DNA of 39,839 bases. It comes from an uncultured Polynucleobacter sp. (GTDB taxonomy: Bacteria > Pseudomonadota > Gammaproteobacteria > Burkholderiales > Burkholderiaceae). The translations under genes were made by a program, and so were the position numbers. This document shows, piece after piece, positions 1-7,823 of the stretch. The notes beneath the pieces were generated by a model. It ran no database searches and was not told the DNA's origin. It was given only the letters and a program-made list of their open reading frames with translations. The DNA is taken from contig CALMBU010000023.1 of the NCBI GenBank assembly GCA_937863045.1, positions 1-39,839 of the forward strand, read 5' to 3'. The stretch's first letter is position 1. Each line of letters starts with the position of its first letter.

Positions 1-116
1 ACACGGCCCAAGTCAGCATCACCGATGAAGTTGATATGGCCATGGCTTTTGTGGTCGTGATTTATGGTACCCCTGTGGTCACAGGCGTGACTGATCCAAA
101 AGATTTATTGGGTTAA
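1..116 (+). CDS. acpS: Holo-[acyl-carrier-protein] synthase, C-terminal end (partial)
   Basis: This is the last 37 codons of a gene cut by the window edge. The reading frame starts at base 3 and ends with TAA at 114-116. The peptide contains 'VSITDEVDMAMAFVVV', which matches the C-terminal strand region of AcpS, the enzyme that moves the 4'-phosphopantetheine group from CoA to the serine of acyl carrier protein in the cytoplasm. nagZ follows after 43 bases on the same strand. An acpS-nagZ pair, usually preceded by pdxJ, is a familiar order in betaproteobacteria and supports the call. The catalytic Asp/Glu residues lie outside the window, so activity cannot be judged. Confidence 0.8.
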   Translation, partial: TAQVSITDEVDMAMAFVVVIYGTPVVTGVTDPKDLLG

Positions 117-159
117 CTCATTTATTAAATAAATAAACAAATCATTCATCTAAAACTAT

Positions 160-1236
160 ATGAGCAAATTAAATTCATTCAATGCTGGCCCCATCGTTCT
201 TGATGTTCTTGGTAAAACTCTTGATAAAGAAGATATTCGCCGCATTGCGCATCCTAAAACGGGTGGCGTGATTTTATTTGGACGAAACTATCAAGACAGA
301 GCTCAGTTAACTGCTTTAACCAAAGCCATCAAGGCGATTCGCAGTGATGTGATGATCAGCATTGATCATGAGGGCGGTCGTGTGCAGCGCTGCAGATCAG
401 ATGGCTTTACACATTTGCCTGCCATGAAAAAGTTGGGTGATATTTGGGGCAACCTTGGTAAGAAGGCAACGGCTGAGCACGCATTAAAAGCCATGGAGGC
501 TGCAACAGCTGCTGGCTATGTATTGGCGTCTGAGTTGAGAGCGTGCGGCGTGGATTTTAGTTTCACACCTGTCTTGGATTTGGACTTTGGTCGCAGCGGT
601 GTGATTGGTGATCGGGCTTTTCATCGCGACCCTCAAATTGCAGCCACGCTTGCCAAGAGTCTCAATCATGGCTTGCAATTAGCGGGCATGGCCAACTGTG
701 GCAAACATTTCCCAGGACACGGTTTTGCAGAGGCAGATTCTCATGTGGCCATTCCGGTGGATGAGCGTTCTTTGAAGCAAATCATGAGTGATGACGCAAA
801 GCCTTATGAATACTTAGGCCTTGGTTTGGCATCGGTGATGCCAGCTCATGTGATTTATCCAAAGGTTGATAAAAATCCAGCGGGCTTTTCTAAGATTTGG
901 TTACAAGACATCTTAAGAAAACAGTTGAAGTTCACCGGCGTTATCTTTAGTGATGACCTATCGATGGAAGGTGCTTCAGTGGCTGGTAGTGTGGTCAAAG
1001 GCGCCAAGTTGGCACTGCAAGCGGGGTGTGATCAAGTCTTGATTTGCAATCGACCAGATTTGGCTGATCAGTTGCTCAATGAACTCACTTACGATGAGAA
1101 GGCTTATCAAGTGTCACGTGCCAGGGTTCAAAAACTGATGCCTACATCAGCAGCGCTGACTTGGACAGAACTTCAGACCAGCCCAGATTACCAAAGAGCC
1201 AAACAACTGCTCAAGCAGTTGAAATTGATTGCTTAA
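160..1236 (+). CDS. nagZ: Beta-N-acetylhexosaminidase NagZ (glycoside hydrolase family 3)
   Basis: NagZ is a cytoplasmic enzyme that removes N-acetylglucosamine from anhydro-muropeptides during peptidoglycan recycling. In many Gram-negative bacteria its products influence AmpC beta-lactamase induction. The 358-residue length is normal for the single-domain proteobacterial NagZ. Visible signatures are 'SIDHEGGRVQR' near residue 67, the GH3 motif 'KHFPGHG' at 182-188 followed by DSH at 193-195 (the mobile loop with the catalytic histidine), and 'FSDDLSMEGA' near 263, which holds the aspartate nucleophile. There is no signal peptide, as expected. The start at 160 is the first ATG after the acpS stop. 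The gene probably shares a transcript with acpS. The downstream gene is on the opposite strand, only 4 bases away. Confidence 0.95.
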   Translation: MSKLNSFNAGPIVLDVLGKTLDKEDIRRIAHPKTGGVILFGRNYQDRAQLTALTKAIKAIRSDVMISIDHEGGRVQRCRSDGFTHLPAMKKLGDIWGNLGKKATAEHALKAMEAATAAGYVLASELRACGVDFSFTPVLDLDFGRSGVIGDRAFHRDPQIAATLAKSLNHGLQLAGMANCGKHFPGHGFAEADSHVAIPVDERSLKQIMSDDAKPYEYLGLGLASVMPAHVIYPKVDKNPAGFSKIWLQDILRKQLKFTGVIFSDDLSMEGASVAGSVVKGAKLALQAGCDQVLICNRPDLADQLLNELTYDEKAYQVSRARVQKLMPTSAALTWTELQTSPDYQRAKQLLKQLKLIA

Positions 1237-1240
1237 AAAT

Positions 1241-1426
1241 TTAAGCTGGTCTGACTCTGGCAGTTAATGACTCTGCGCCGCCACGCTCTTCTAATTCGGA
1301 TAAGCGCAAAGCTTCATGTTCAAACTCAACAATGCCTGAGGTGAGGCGGTTGCGATCTAGAGAGATCACATAAGTCCAAACCAAGCTGCGGTCTTTTCTT
1401 TTAAATACGTCGACTATTTTCTTCAT
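1241..1426 (-). CDS. Small hypothetical protein, 61 aa
   Basis: I do not recognise this protein. It starts with ATG at 1426 and reads 61 residues with many charged residues (an N-terminal KK/KRKDR cluster, then an acidic stretch FEHEALRLSELEERGG). There is no membrane segment or signal peptide. It is convergent with nagZ, leaving only 4 bases between the stop codons. An AGGAG sequence lies upstream but about 18 bases from the ATG, too far for an ideal ribosome-binding site, so the start or even the gene is uncertain. The balanced amino-acid composition and the fit between neighbours favour a real gene. Confidence 0.45.
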   Translation of the reverse strand: MKKIVDVFKRKDRSLVWTYVISLDRNRLTSGIVEFEHEALRLSELEERGGAESLTARVRPA

Positions 1427-1634
1427 AACTAGGCTTAATCAAGCTCCTTTTAAACTTCCAATAAGTTACCACGAAGCACTAGATATAGTTATAAGTATTT
1501 GCCATAACCCTAGCTATTGTGAAACTTACAGAAATTATTCATTCTGCTTATTATTGATATATAAAAATATTAAGTGACTGACTAACTGTTTAAAAACAAA
1601 GGTAAATCTGCGCAAAAAAGTCTTGGCTTGGTAT

Positions 1635-1862
1635 TTAAGAGCTGGCTTTCTTCATTTTGATACTCACACCATCTGAGCAAAACCGCGCCTCATCACCATC
1701 TATATTCTTATAAATGGCTTCCCATTTCTTTTCATCTGAACTGATGACTTTGAGCAGGGTATATGCTGGAGTAGTGGGGAACAAAGGTTGATCGGTGTAA
1801 TGGAAGACAAAACCATACATGTACTCAACGTAGAGATGTTTGGGTGCACTCTTTTGGCTCAT
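1635..1862 (-). CDS. Small hypothetical protein, 75 aa
   Basis: I do not recognise this protein. An open frame runs back to a GTG at 1892, but the ATG at 1862 (peptide 'MSQKSAPKHLYVEYMYG') is preferred because a GAAGG-like ribosome-binding site lies about 10 bases upstream, while the GTG has none. The protein is rich in aromatic residues in its first half (YVEYMYGFVFHYTD) and ends with a lysine-rich tail. No transmembrane helix or catalytic motif is visible. A perfect DnaA-type 9-mer (TTATCCACA on the plus strand) lies 23 bases upstream of the ATG. The gene is downstream of and parallel to efp but separated from it by a terminator, so it is probably transcribed on its own. Confidence 0.5.
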   Translation of the reverse strand: MSQKSAPKHLYVEYMYGFVFHYTDQPLFPTTPAYTLLKVISSDEKKWEAIYKNIDGDEARFCSDGVSIKMKKASS

Positions 1863-1884
1863 AGAACCAACCCTTCTCAATGAG

Positions 1885-1893
1885 TTATCCACA
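1885..1893 (+). promoter_or_regulatory. Single perfect DnaA-box 9-mer upstream of a small gene
   Basis: TTATCCACA matches the strict DnaA-box consensus TTATNCACA. It is directly upstream of the start chosen for the 75-aa gene. Only one copy is seen nearby, so it may be chance or a single regulatory or titration site, not an origin. Confidence 0.35.
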
Positions 1894-1984
1894 GAAAATG
1901 TTGATAACTGCTATTGAATTCATCTTAAACCTTATTGATTCAAGATGCTAGGTTGTTTGCTCAAAAATTAATCAAAGTGCACCA

Positions 1985-2013
1985 AAGAAAAAACCACTCC
2001 GAAGAGTGGTTTT
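1985..2013 (-). terminator. Rho-independent terminator of efp
   Basis: A perfect 9-bp stem (AAACCACTC / GAGTGGTTT, 1991-1999 and 2004-2012) closes a CGAA loop. Read on the minus strand the stem is followed by a run of T residues. It begins about 20 bases after the efp stop codon, so it ends the earP-efp transcript. Confidence 0.85.
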
Positions 2014-2033
2014 AGTTTGATCTCAACATTTAA

Positions 2034-2594
2034 TTAGTTGGCGCGGCTGCGGTATTCGCCAGTGCGTGTATCGATCTCGATCTTGTCGCCTTCGCCACAG
2101 AACAATGGAACCTGTAGCTCAAAGCCTGTAGCAATTTTTGCGTTCTTCAATACACGGCCTGAGCTTGTATCGCCTTTAACGGCTGGCTCTGTGTAGGTGA
2201 TTTCACGAATCACGATGGTTGGCAATTCAACAGACAAAGCTTTGCCTTCGTAGAAAACAACTTCAACTGGCATGCCGTCTTCCAAGTAATTCAAAGCATC
2301 GCCCATGTTGTCTTTTTCAACTTCGTACTGGTTGAACTCTGTGTCCATGAATGCATACATTGGATCTGCGAAGTATGAGTAGGTGCACTCTTTGCGCTCT
2401 AAGATCACAACTTCAAATTTGTCATCAGCTTTAAAAATGCCTTCGTTAGGTGCTTCAGTGATCAAGTTCTTGAACTTCATCTTCACCACTGCAGCATTAC
2501 GACCTGAACGGCTGTATTCTGATTTCTGAATCACCAAAGGTTGGCCATTCAACATTACAACGTTACCTACGCGGAGTTCTTGAGCAATTTTCAT
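2034..2594 (-). CDS. efp: Translation elongation factor P
   Basis: EF-P binds the ribosome between the P and E sites and relieves stalling at consecutive prolines. The 186-residue protein has the usual KOW-like N-terminal domain and two OB domains, ending '[16 protein letters not shown]'. The loop that enters the peptidyl-transferase centre reads SRSGRNAA, with arginine at position 32. In the subfamily with Arg32 this residue is rhamnosylated by EarP, in contrast to the lysine-modified EF-P of E. coli. The earP gene lies immediately upstream and overlaps by ATGA (earP stop 2591-2593, efp start 2592-2594), which implies translational coupling. A CAGGAA ribosome-binding site precedes the ATG. 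A hairpin terminator follows the stop. Confidence 0.98.
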   Translation of the reverse strand: MKIAQELRVGNVVMLNGQPLVIQKSEYSRSGRNAAVVKMKFKNLITEAPNEGIFKADDKFEVVILERKECTYSYFADPMYAFMDTEFNQYEVEKDNMGDALNYLEDGMPVEVVFYEGKALSVELPTIVIREITYTEPAVKGDTSSGRVLKNAKIATGFELQVPLFCGEGDKIEIDTRTGEYRSRAN

Positions 2595-3730
2595 CGCGAT
2601 ATTTCCTGAGATTTCACAAAGTCTAGAATTTTACCCTCTAAATGCCCAAGACTCGCTAACTTGTGTCTCCAAGCCTCAGAATGACTGGTCCAGGCATTTA
2701 AATGAGGCCACCAATCAGAAGCGGGGCCCCATTTCATGGCCGCCAGGCCTGTAGACCTCAGTTCAGCAGATGAAGCCTCAAAATACCGTTCTAAAAAGGC
2801 ATTTAACTTCACTTCATGCGCTAAATCCGACTGCGGATAGATGTCCCAAATGAATGGTTTGCCTGCCCACTGGGCCCGCACAAAAGAATCTTCCCCGCGA
2901 ACCAGGTTAATGTCGCAAACAGACAGCAAATAATCGTAATCTTCTTGGGGAATGAAGGGCAGTTGAATTAACTTCACTGCTGAATCCGCCAAAGAGAATG
3001 CTTTTTGAGTTTCGGTAGACACATTTTGTTCGGCACACAAAAACACATCCACCATCTCGCCATGCGCCAAAGCAGTTTGATTCACTGAATCAAGCCAGGC
3101 ATCCAGAGGCGCTTGCTTGTAATTGAAAACAGATATTTTTTTAGAGGCGGGGCGACATGATTGGAGCACCAAAGATAAAGAGTTGGGCGGTGCTGTCTCT
3201 TTACTAGAAGTAACTTCGTACCAATCACCTAAGAGCACACCACCTGTTTTGGGTGTGAAGCCCGGGAAATAAAAATACTTGTTCAGACCATTGTTTTGCG
3301 GCGAGGGCATCAAATGCATCTCATCTGCCCAAGCCTCTGCCGTGAGGTATTCAAGATTAATCCAAATCGGCTGCCTGGAAGAAGCCTTCTGAGACGTTTT
3401 TTGAACCATTGCTTCAACATAGGGCGTTGGCAAATGACAGGCGAATGCCTCGATCACCACATCACCCACAGATGCCAAGACAGCGGGTGACTCTGCCCCA
3501 GACCATGGTAAGACCTCGATACCCAAGCTGGCACCATGGCGCACAGCGTCGCCATGGGCAATCACATTTAAAACATTTAAATCATCGCAAAATAAACGAA
3601 TACGACTATCATCACATTCAACATTATTAACAGATGAGGACGATAATCGTGACAAGGCCCTGGCCAGACGCCAGCAAACACCGGCATCACCATAGTTATC
3701 GACGATTTGACAAAAGATATCCCAACGCAT
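2591..3730 (-). CDS. earP: EF-P arginine-32 rhamnosyltransferase EarP (DUF2331)
   Basis: EarP transfers rhamnose from dTDP-rhamnose to Arg32 of EF-P, inverting the sugar linkage. The 379-residue protein starts '[17 protein letters not shown]'. The NYGD aspartate (residue 15) corresponds to the catalytic Asp of characterised EarP enzymes, and '[15 protein letters not shown]' near 278-292 holds the conserved Glu (280) of the nucleotide-sugar site. The open frame extends 38 residues upstream, but that part lies antisense inside uvrC and lacks family similarity, so I use the ATG at 3730. An AGGGG sequence sits about 11 bases before it. The start codon overlaps the divergent uvrC start in a shared CATG. 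The 3' end overlaps efp, its substrate protein, by 4 bases. Confidence 0.95.
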   Translation of the reverse strand: MRWDIFCQIVDNYGDAGVCWRLARALSRLSSSSVNNVECDDSRIRLFCDDLNVLNVIAHGDAVRHGASLGIEVLPWSGAESPAVLASVGDVVIEAFACHLPTPYVEAMVQKTSQKASSRQPIWINLEYLTAEAWADEMHLMPSPQNNGLNKYFYFPGFTPKTGGVLLGDWYEVTSSKETAPPNSLSLVLQSCRPASKKISVFNYKQAPLDAWLDSVNQTALAHGEMVDVFLCAEQNVSTETQKAFSLADSAVKLIQLPFIPQEDYDYLLSVCDINLVRGEDSFVRAQWAGKPFIWDIYPQSDLAHEVKLNAFLERYFEASSAELRSTGLAAMKWGPASDWWPHLNAWTSHSEAWRHKLASLGHLEGKILDFVKSQEISR

Positions 3731-5603
3731 GTCGAATGAGACCCCTGAATCCCTCTTAAATGATGTTAAAAAATTACCTGGTTTGCCAGGTGTGTATCGC
3801 TTTTTCGATGAAGCAGGACAAATCTTATACGTTGGTAAGGCCAAAGACTTAAAAAAACGCGTTAATAGTTATTTTCAGCGCAATTTATCATCACCGCGCA
3901 TCGAGCGCATGGTCACTCGCATTCGTTCTTTAGAGACCACGGTCACTCGCACAGAAACCGAGGCTTTGATTCTAGAAAACAACCTCATCAAAGAACTATC
4001 GCCGCCATTCAACATCTTATTCAGAGATGATAAGTCTTACCCATATGTGATGCTCTCTGGTCATCAGTATCCACGTTTGGCCTACTACCGTGGCAGGGTG
4101 GATAAACGACATCAATACTACGGACCATTTCCGAATTCATGGGCAGTCAGAAACAGCATTCAAATTCTGCAAAAAGTGTTTCAGATAAGAACCTGTGAAG
4201 ACACCATTTTTAAAAATAGAAGCAGGCCTTGTTTATTGCATCAGATTCATCGTTGCAGTGCGCCTTGCGTGGGTAGAATCACCGAACAAAACTATGCACA
4301 AGATATCCATAAGGCAGTTCAGTTCTTAGAAGGTGATCACGCCAGCGTTATGGCTGAGTTCGAGCAGGCGATGCAGTCCTATAGTGACAACATGCAGTTT
4401 GAACAAGCTGCCATGATGCGTGACCGCATCGCGGATTTATCACAAGTGCTACAACAACAATCCATGGACACGGTTGCTGATGGTGAGGGTGATGTTGATA
4501 TCTTGGCCATTGCGATGAAGGGTGGATTGGCTTGTATTAATTTGGCCATGGTGCGCGGCGGCCGTCATCTGGGTGATCGAGCTTACTTCCCCAAGATGGG
4601 CCGCTTCAAAGAAGATGCCATGCCCAACAGCGATGAGGTGATGCAAGCATTCATCACCCAACACTATTTGAGTGATGATGCTGAATCTCTCAAGCTCATC
4701 CCGAAAGTCATGGTCATTCAAGACTTCAGTGACTCTCCAGAAAATGATGAGTTACAAGAACTCTTAAATGCCAAAGCCAATAAAAAGGTGCAAATCCTCA
4801 GGCAACCTCAAGGTCAACGCAAGCATTGGTTGATCATGGCGCAAAACAATGCCGAGCTGGCTCTGACCAAGCGCCTCACAGAGGCGGGCGGGCAAGAAGC
4901 CAGAACGCGATCATTGATCGAGGTACTCAATCTTGATCTTGAAAATGCAGAAGATCTGCGCATTGAATGCTTTGATATCAGTCACACCTCGGGTGAAGCC
5001 ACGCAAGCCAGTTGTGTGGTTTATCAAAAGCACGACATGCAAAGTGGTGAGTACCGCCGCTTCAATATCAACGACATCATTCCTGGTGATGACTACGCTG
5101 CCATGCGTCAAGTGCTTCACAGGCGTTATGCCAACTTCCAAGAAATCCCACCTGAGAAACAACCTCACATTGTTTTGGTCGATGGCGGTAAAGGCCAGGT
5201 CAGTATGGCCAAGGAAGTCTTTGATGAATTAGGTTTGGATATCCATATGATTGTGGGCATTGCCAAAGGCGAGGGCAGAAAAGTTGGTTTAGAGACCCTC
5301 ATATTCGCTGATCAGCGTGAGCCCATGACCCTTGGTTTAGAAAGTCCAGCACTCCTGCTCACAGCCCAAATCAGGGATGAGGCTCATCGCTTTGCCATCA
5401 CTGGCATGAGAGCCAAGAGGCAGAAAGCCAGAAACGTCTCGCGCCTCGAGGAAATCGAAGGCATCGGAGCCAAGAGGCGTCAGAAACTCTTGGCTCGATT
5501 TGGTGGTTTAAAGGGTGTCACCAGCGCCACCATTGAAGAGCTGCAGCAAGTGGAGGGTATTTCAAAAGCTTTGGCTGAGATCATTTATAAGCAATTGCAT
5601 TAA
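3729..5603 (+). CDS. uvrC: Excinuclease ABC subunit C
   Basis: UvrC makes both incisions flanking a DNA lesion in nucleotide excision repair after UvrA/UvrB damage recognition. At 624 residues it is full length. The order of domains is clear: N-terminal GIY-YIG nuclease ('[12 protein letters not shown]', '[11 protein letters not shown]'), a UVR motif for UvrB contact near 218-238 ('[14 protein letters not shown]'), an RNase H-like endonuclease domain ('[11 protein letters not shown]', 'LVDGGKGQ') and a C-terminal pair of helix-hairpin-helix motifs ('[13 protein letters not shown]', '[12 protein letters not shown]'). The in-frame stop at 3708-3710 limits the start to the ATG at 3729, which has only a weak upstream ribosome-binding site lying inside earP. 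pgsA follows after 66 bases; the uvrC-pgsA link is common in proteobacteria. Confidence 0.97.
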   Translation: MSNETPESLLNDVKKLPGLPGVYRFFDEAGQILYVGKAKDLKKRVNSYFQRNLSSPRIERMVTRIRSLETTVTRTETEALILENNLIKELSPPFNILFRDDKSYPYVMLSGHQYPRLAYYRGRVDKRHQYYGPFPNSWAVRNSIQILQKVFQIRTCEDTIFKNRSRPCLLHQIHRCSAPCVGRITEQNYAQDIHKAVQFLEGDHASVMAEFEQAMQSYSDNMQFEQAAMMRDRIADLSQVLQQQSMDTVADGEGDVDILAIAMKGGLACINLAMVRGGRHLGDRAYFPKMGRFKEDAMPNSDEVMQAFITQHYLSDDAESLKLIPKVMVIQDFSDSPENDELQELLNAKANKKVQILRQPQGQRKHWLIMAQNNAELALTKRLTEAGGQEARTRSLIEVLNLDLENAEDLRIECFDISHTSGEATQASCVVYQKHDMQSGEYRRFNINDIIPGDDYAAMRQVLHRRYANFQEIPPEKQPHIVLVDGGKGQVSMAKEVFDELGLDIHMIVGIAKGEGRKVGLETLIFADQREPMTLGLESPALLLTAQIRDEAHRFAITGMRAKRQKARNVSRLEEIEGIGAKRRQKLLARFGGLKGVTSATIEELQQVEGISKALAEIIYKQLH

Positions 5604-5669
5604 AAAATAACACCCATAAACAAGTCTTTAGAACTTCTATTATTTAGCAATACCCTTTATCCTTGCGGC

Positions 5670-6248
5670 ATGCCCTTTAATTTACCAATCTTCCTCACTT
5701 GGTTACGCGTTGCGACCATCCCTTTGGTGGTTGGTATTTTTTACTTGCCTGCATCTTTATTGGATATCGATGAGAAAAATCTTTGGGCCACGATTTTCTT
5801 CGTTGGTGCAGCCATCACAGATTGGTTAGATGGTTACTTGGCTCGTAAGTGGGGGCAGGTATCTGCTTTTGGTGCATTCTTAGACCCAGTCGCTGACAAA
5901 CTCATGGTGGCAGCTGCATTATTGGTGTTACTGAACTTTGATCGTGTCGAGGTTTGGGTTGCTTTGGTCATCATTGGTCGTGAGATCACAATCTCAGCTC
6001 TCAGAGAGTGGATGGCGCAAATTGGCGCATCAAAGAGTGTGGCTGTTCATTTTGTGGGTAAGCTCAAAACAGCCGCTCAACTGATCGCGATTCCATTTTT
6101 GCTTTACAACGACAGATTGTTCAATCTTTTCCACACCAAAACGATTGGTAAACCCCTCATTTGGATTGCGGCAGCACTCACAGTTTGGTCGATGTTCTAT
6201 TACCTCCAAAAAGCCTGGCCGATGATCAAGGCCAAAGCGAACCTCTGA
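5670..6248 (+). CDS. pgsA: CDP-diacylglycerol-glycerol-3-phosphate 3-phosphatidyltransferase
   Basis: PgsA makes phosphatidylglycerol phosphate from CDP-diacylglycerol and glycerol 3-phosphate in the inner membrane, the committed step to phosphatidylglycerol and cardiolipin. The 192-residue protein carries the complete CDP-alcohol phosphotransferase motif: D51, D54-G55, A58-R59, G68, D72 and D76, exactly spaced as D-x2-DG-x2-AR-x8-G-x3-D-x3-D. Several hydrophobic segments surround it, consistent with six membrane helices. The start 'MPFNLPIFLTWLRV' is typical of the family. The gene is followed by tRNA-Gly and tRNA-Cys, the same order as the E. coli pgsA-glyW-cysT cluster. Confidence 0.95.
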   Translation: MPFNLPIFLTWLRVATIPLVVGIFYLPASLLDIDEKNLWATIFFVGAAITDWLDGYLARKWGQVSAFGAFLDPVADKLMVAAALLVLLNFDRVEVWVALVIIGREITISALREWMAQIGASKSVAVHFVGKLKTAAQLIAIPFLLYNDRLFNLFHTKTIGKPLIWIAAALTVWSMFYYLQKAWPMIKAKANL

Positions 6249-6332
6249 CCCTTGAGTCATAAAAGTCAGTAAAAACAAAGACTTTCCCCACAGTAATACC
6301 TATTCGCCAAGACGGCTAAAAAGCCCATTTAT

Positions 6333-6360
6333 TTGACACAAGCTGAAATTATGGTAAAGT
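6333..6360 (+). promoter_or_regulatory. Probable sigma-70 promoter of tRNA-Gly
   Basis: A consensus -35 TTGACA (6333-6338) and a -10-like TAAAGT (6355-6360) are separated by 16 bases, followed by a GC-rich discriminator and then the tRNA 18 bases later. The arrangement suits a strong stable-RNA promoter. Confidence 0.6.
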
Positions 6361-6377
6361 GACGGTCTTGTTGTTAT

Positions 6378-6453
6378 GCGGGATTAGCTCAGTTGGTAGA
6401 GCGATACCTTGCCAAGGTATAGGTCGAGAGTTCGAGCCTCTTATCCCGCTCCA
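6378..6453 (+). tRNA. tRNA-Gly (anticodon GCC)
   Basis: A 76-base cloverleaf: acceptor GCGGGAT pairs with ATCCCGC, D-arm AGCTC-AGTTGGTA-GAGC, anticodon loop TTGCCAA giving GCC, T-arm GAGAGTTCGAGCCTC, discriminator T and an encoded CCA end. It lies after pgsA and before tRNA-Cys. Confidence 0.98.
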
Positions 6454-6460
6454 AATTACG

Positions 6461-6488
6461 AGGGAAGCTTAACCAGCTTCCCTTTTTA
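6461..6488 (+). terminator. Rho-independent terminator between tRNA-Gly and tRNA-Cys
   Basis: A 9-bp stem (AGGGAAGCT, 6461-6469; AGCTTCCCT, 6475-6483) with a TAACC loop is followed by TTTT. It lies 8 bases after the tRNA-Gly CCA, so tRNA-Cys probably depends on readthrough or its own promoter. Confidence 0.8.
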
Positions 6489-6506
6489 ATTAGCAGTTTC
6501 ATCCCC

Positions 6507-6580
6507 GGCGGGATGGCAGAGTGGTTATGCAGCGGCCTGCAAAGCCGTGTACCCCAGTTCGATTCTGGGTTCCGCCTCCA
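6507..6580 (+). tRNA. tRNA-Cys (anticodon GCA)
   Basis: A 74-base cloverleaf: acceptor GGCGGGA pairs with TTCCGCC (one G-U pair), anticodon loop CTGCAAA giving GCA, T-arm CCCAG-TTCGATT-CTGGG, discriminator T and an encoded CCA. An open frame that runs through it (from 6513) is not coding. Confidence 0.97.
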
Positions 6581-6677
6581 GTTATCTCAAATACACCCCT
6601 CAAAGCAGACTCAGGCTAAACTACGAATCCTAAAGATTTGCATTAGATCTATTCACTTACCATTTGATAGTACAAAA

Positions 6678-7061
6678 ATGAAACTAAAACAAATTAGCCA
6701 ATTACTCTTGATTGATTTGGTATTGCAGCTATTACCCATTGCTTACTTTGCTTATAGTTCACCATCATTTGCTGAAAATGTTCTTAGTGGCCCATTGATT
6801 CAGGCAGCTTTTTACTTATTTCTGATTTGGAAAATTTCTGGTGCAAGTAACCTGGCCAGATTTCTATTCTTGGCCTATGCGGCTGCTATCTTCTTGCCTT
6901 TGAGTGTGTTGTTCTTAATGCACAGCAGTAGTGTCGGCATGATGTTGCTTGTATTGATTCAAATAGCTATCAAAGCTTATTGCGTGTACCAATTATTTTT
7001 GACACCAACAAAGTTGGAATTCACCAAAGTTGAAGAGGAAAGTGAATTTCCTAAATTCTGA
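6678..7061 (+). CDS. Small integral membrane protein, 127 aa, unknown function
   Basis: I do not recognise a family. The open frame extends upstream into tRNA-Cys, so the ATG at 6678 ('MKLKQISQLLLIDLVLQLL') is chosen. From there the protein has about four hydrophobic segments (roughly residues 8-25, 40-55, 60-80 and 85-105) and ends in a charged tail rich in glutamate (KVEEESEFPKF). The N-terminus has positive residues before the first helix, as expected for an inner-membrane protein. No active-site motif is visible. It is convergent with the downstream oxidoreductase gene, which ends 8 bases away. Confidence 0.65.
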   Translation: MKLKQISQLLLIDLVLQLLPIAYFAYSSPSFAENVLSGPLIQAAFYLFLIWKISGASNLARFLFLAYAAAIFLPLSVLFLMHSSSVGMMLLVLIQIAIKAYCVYQLFLTPTKLEFTKVEEESEFPKF

Positions 7062-7068
7062 TGTGCAG

Positions 7069-7719
7069 TTACAAGATCAGTTGCTCAAAAGCACTGATCA
7101 GTGACTCAGGCTCTTGGGCGCCTTGAAGAAGATATTCTTCATTAAGAATCAAGGATGGTACTGACTTTATGCCCATGTTCTTATAAAACTCTTCTTCAGT
7201 TTTAACCTCTTTGGCGAACTCGTCGCTGATCAATATTTCGCGAGCCCTGACTTTATCTAATCCTGCTCGAACCACCGCATCTAAGATATTCTTCTCATCA
7301 TCAAGGCTCACAGCCAAACAGAAATAGGTATTGAGCAATTCTTTTTTAAGAGCCGCTTGCTTTTCAAGATCACCTTCATTCGCTGCCCAATACAACAAGC
7401 GATGACTGTTGAAGGTGTTGTAAACACGTTTACGACCATCAGGATGAAACTCAAACCCCGCCTCAAGAGCTCTGGCCCTAATTTGAGCTTGATTTGTTTT
7501 AACTTGTTCTAGGCTCAAACCATATTTTTGAGTCAAATGCTCCATGGCATCTTGGCCACCAAGAGGCATGTGAGGGTTGAGCTGAAAAGTACGGAAGTGA
7601 ACTTTAAAGTCCACCACCATCTCTAGCTGGCTCATCGCCTGGGATAAATTGCCAAAACCAACAGCGCACCAAGGGCAGGCAATGTCGGAAACAAAATCGA
7701 TGGTGATAATTGGTTTCAT
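7069..7719 (-). CDS. DsbA-family oxidoreductase (FrnE-like)
   Basis: This is a thioredoxin-fold protein of the DsbA/FrnE group (216 aa). It begins 'MKPIITIDFVSDIACPWCAVG', with the CPWC redox motif at residues 15-18 directly after the first beta strand. There is no signal peptide, so it acts in the cytoplasm, like FrnE and the related 2-hydroxychromene-2-carboxylate isomerases. The helical insertion ('LNPHMPLGG', 'YNTFNSHRLLYWA') and the cis-Pro loop 'GIKSVPSLILNEEYLLQGAQ' near the C-terminus fit the family. Members are linked to oxidative-stress disulfide chemistry, but the substrate is not predictable here. The gene stands alone, with a 104-base AT-rich divergent gap to the next gene. Confidence 0.88.
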   Translation of the reverse strand: MKPIITIDFVSDIACPWCAVGFGNLSQAMSQLEMVVDFKVHFRTFQLNPHMPLGGQDAMEHLTQKYGLSLEQVKTNQAQIRARALEAGFEFHPDGRKRVYNTFNSHRLLYWAANEGDLEKQAALKKELLNTYFCLAVSLDDEKNILDAVVRAGLDKVRAREILISDEFAKEVKTEEEFYKNMGIKSVPSLILNEEYLLQGAQEPESLISAFEQLIL

Positions 7720-7823
7720 GATTTTTTTTGGGATAAAGGGTAATTAAAGCATTAAAAAAATTATTTGAGCTTAAATTACAATCAAATTCTGTTTTAACTC
7801 ATCAGAAATCACGGCAAATAAAA

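Noticed and set aside
1231-1246. AT-rich inverted repeat GCTTAAA-AA-TTTAAGC at the nagZ stop
   Set aside because: Weak AT-only stem with a two-base loop and no T-run, so it is unlikely to be an efficient terminator.
1427-1634. AT-rich stretch with a nearby DnaA box considered as a replication origin
   Set aside because: Only one DnaA box, no cluster of 9-mers or 13-mers, and no dnaA, dnaN or gidA/parA genes.
3731-3844. N-terminal extension of EarP
   Set aside because: It is antisense to uvrC coding sequence and lacks EarP family similarity.
6513-6677. N-terminal extension of the membrane protein starting inside tRNA-Cys
   Set aside because: The first 55 codons read through the tRNA gene and its flank; the internal ATG at 6678 gives a normal membrane-protein start.
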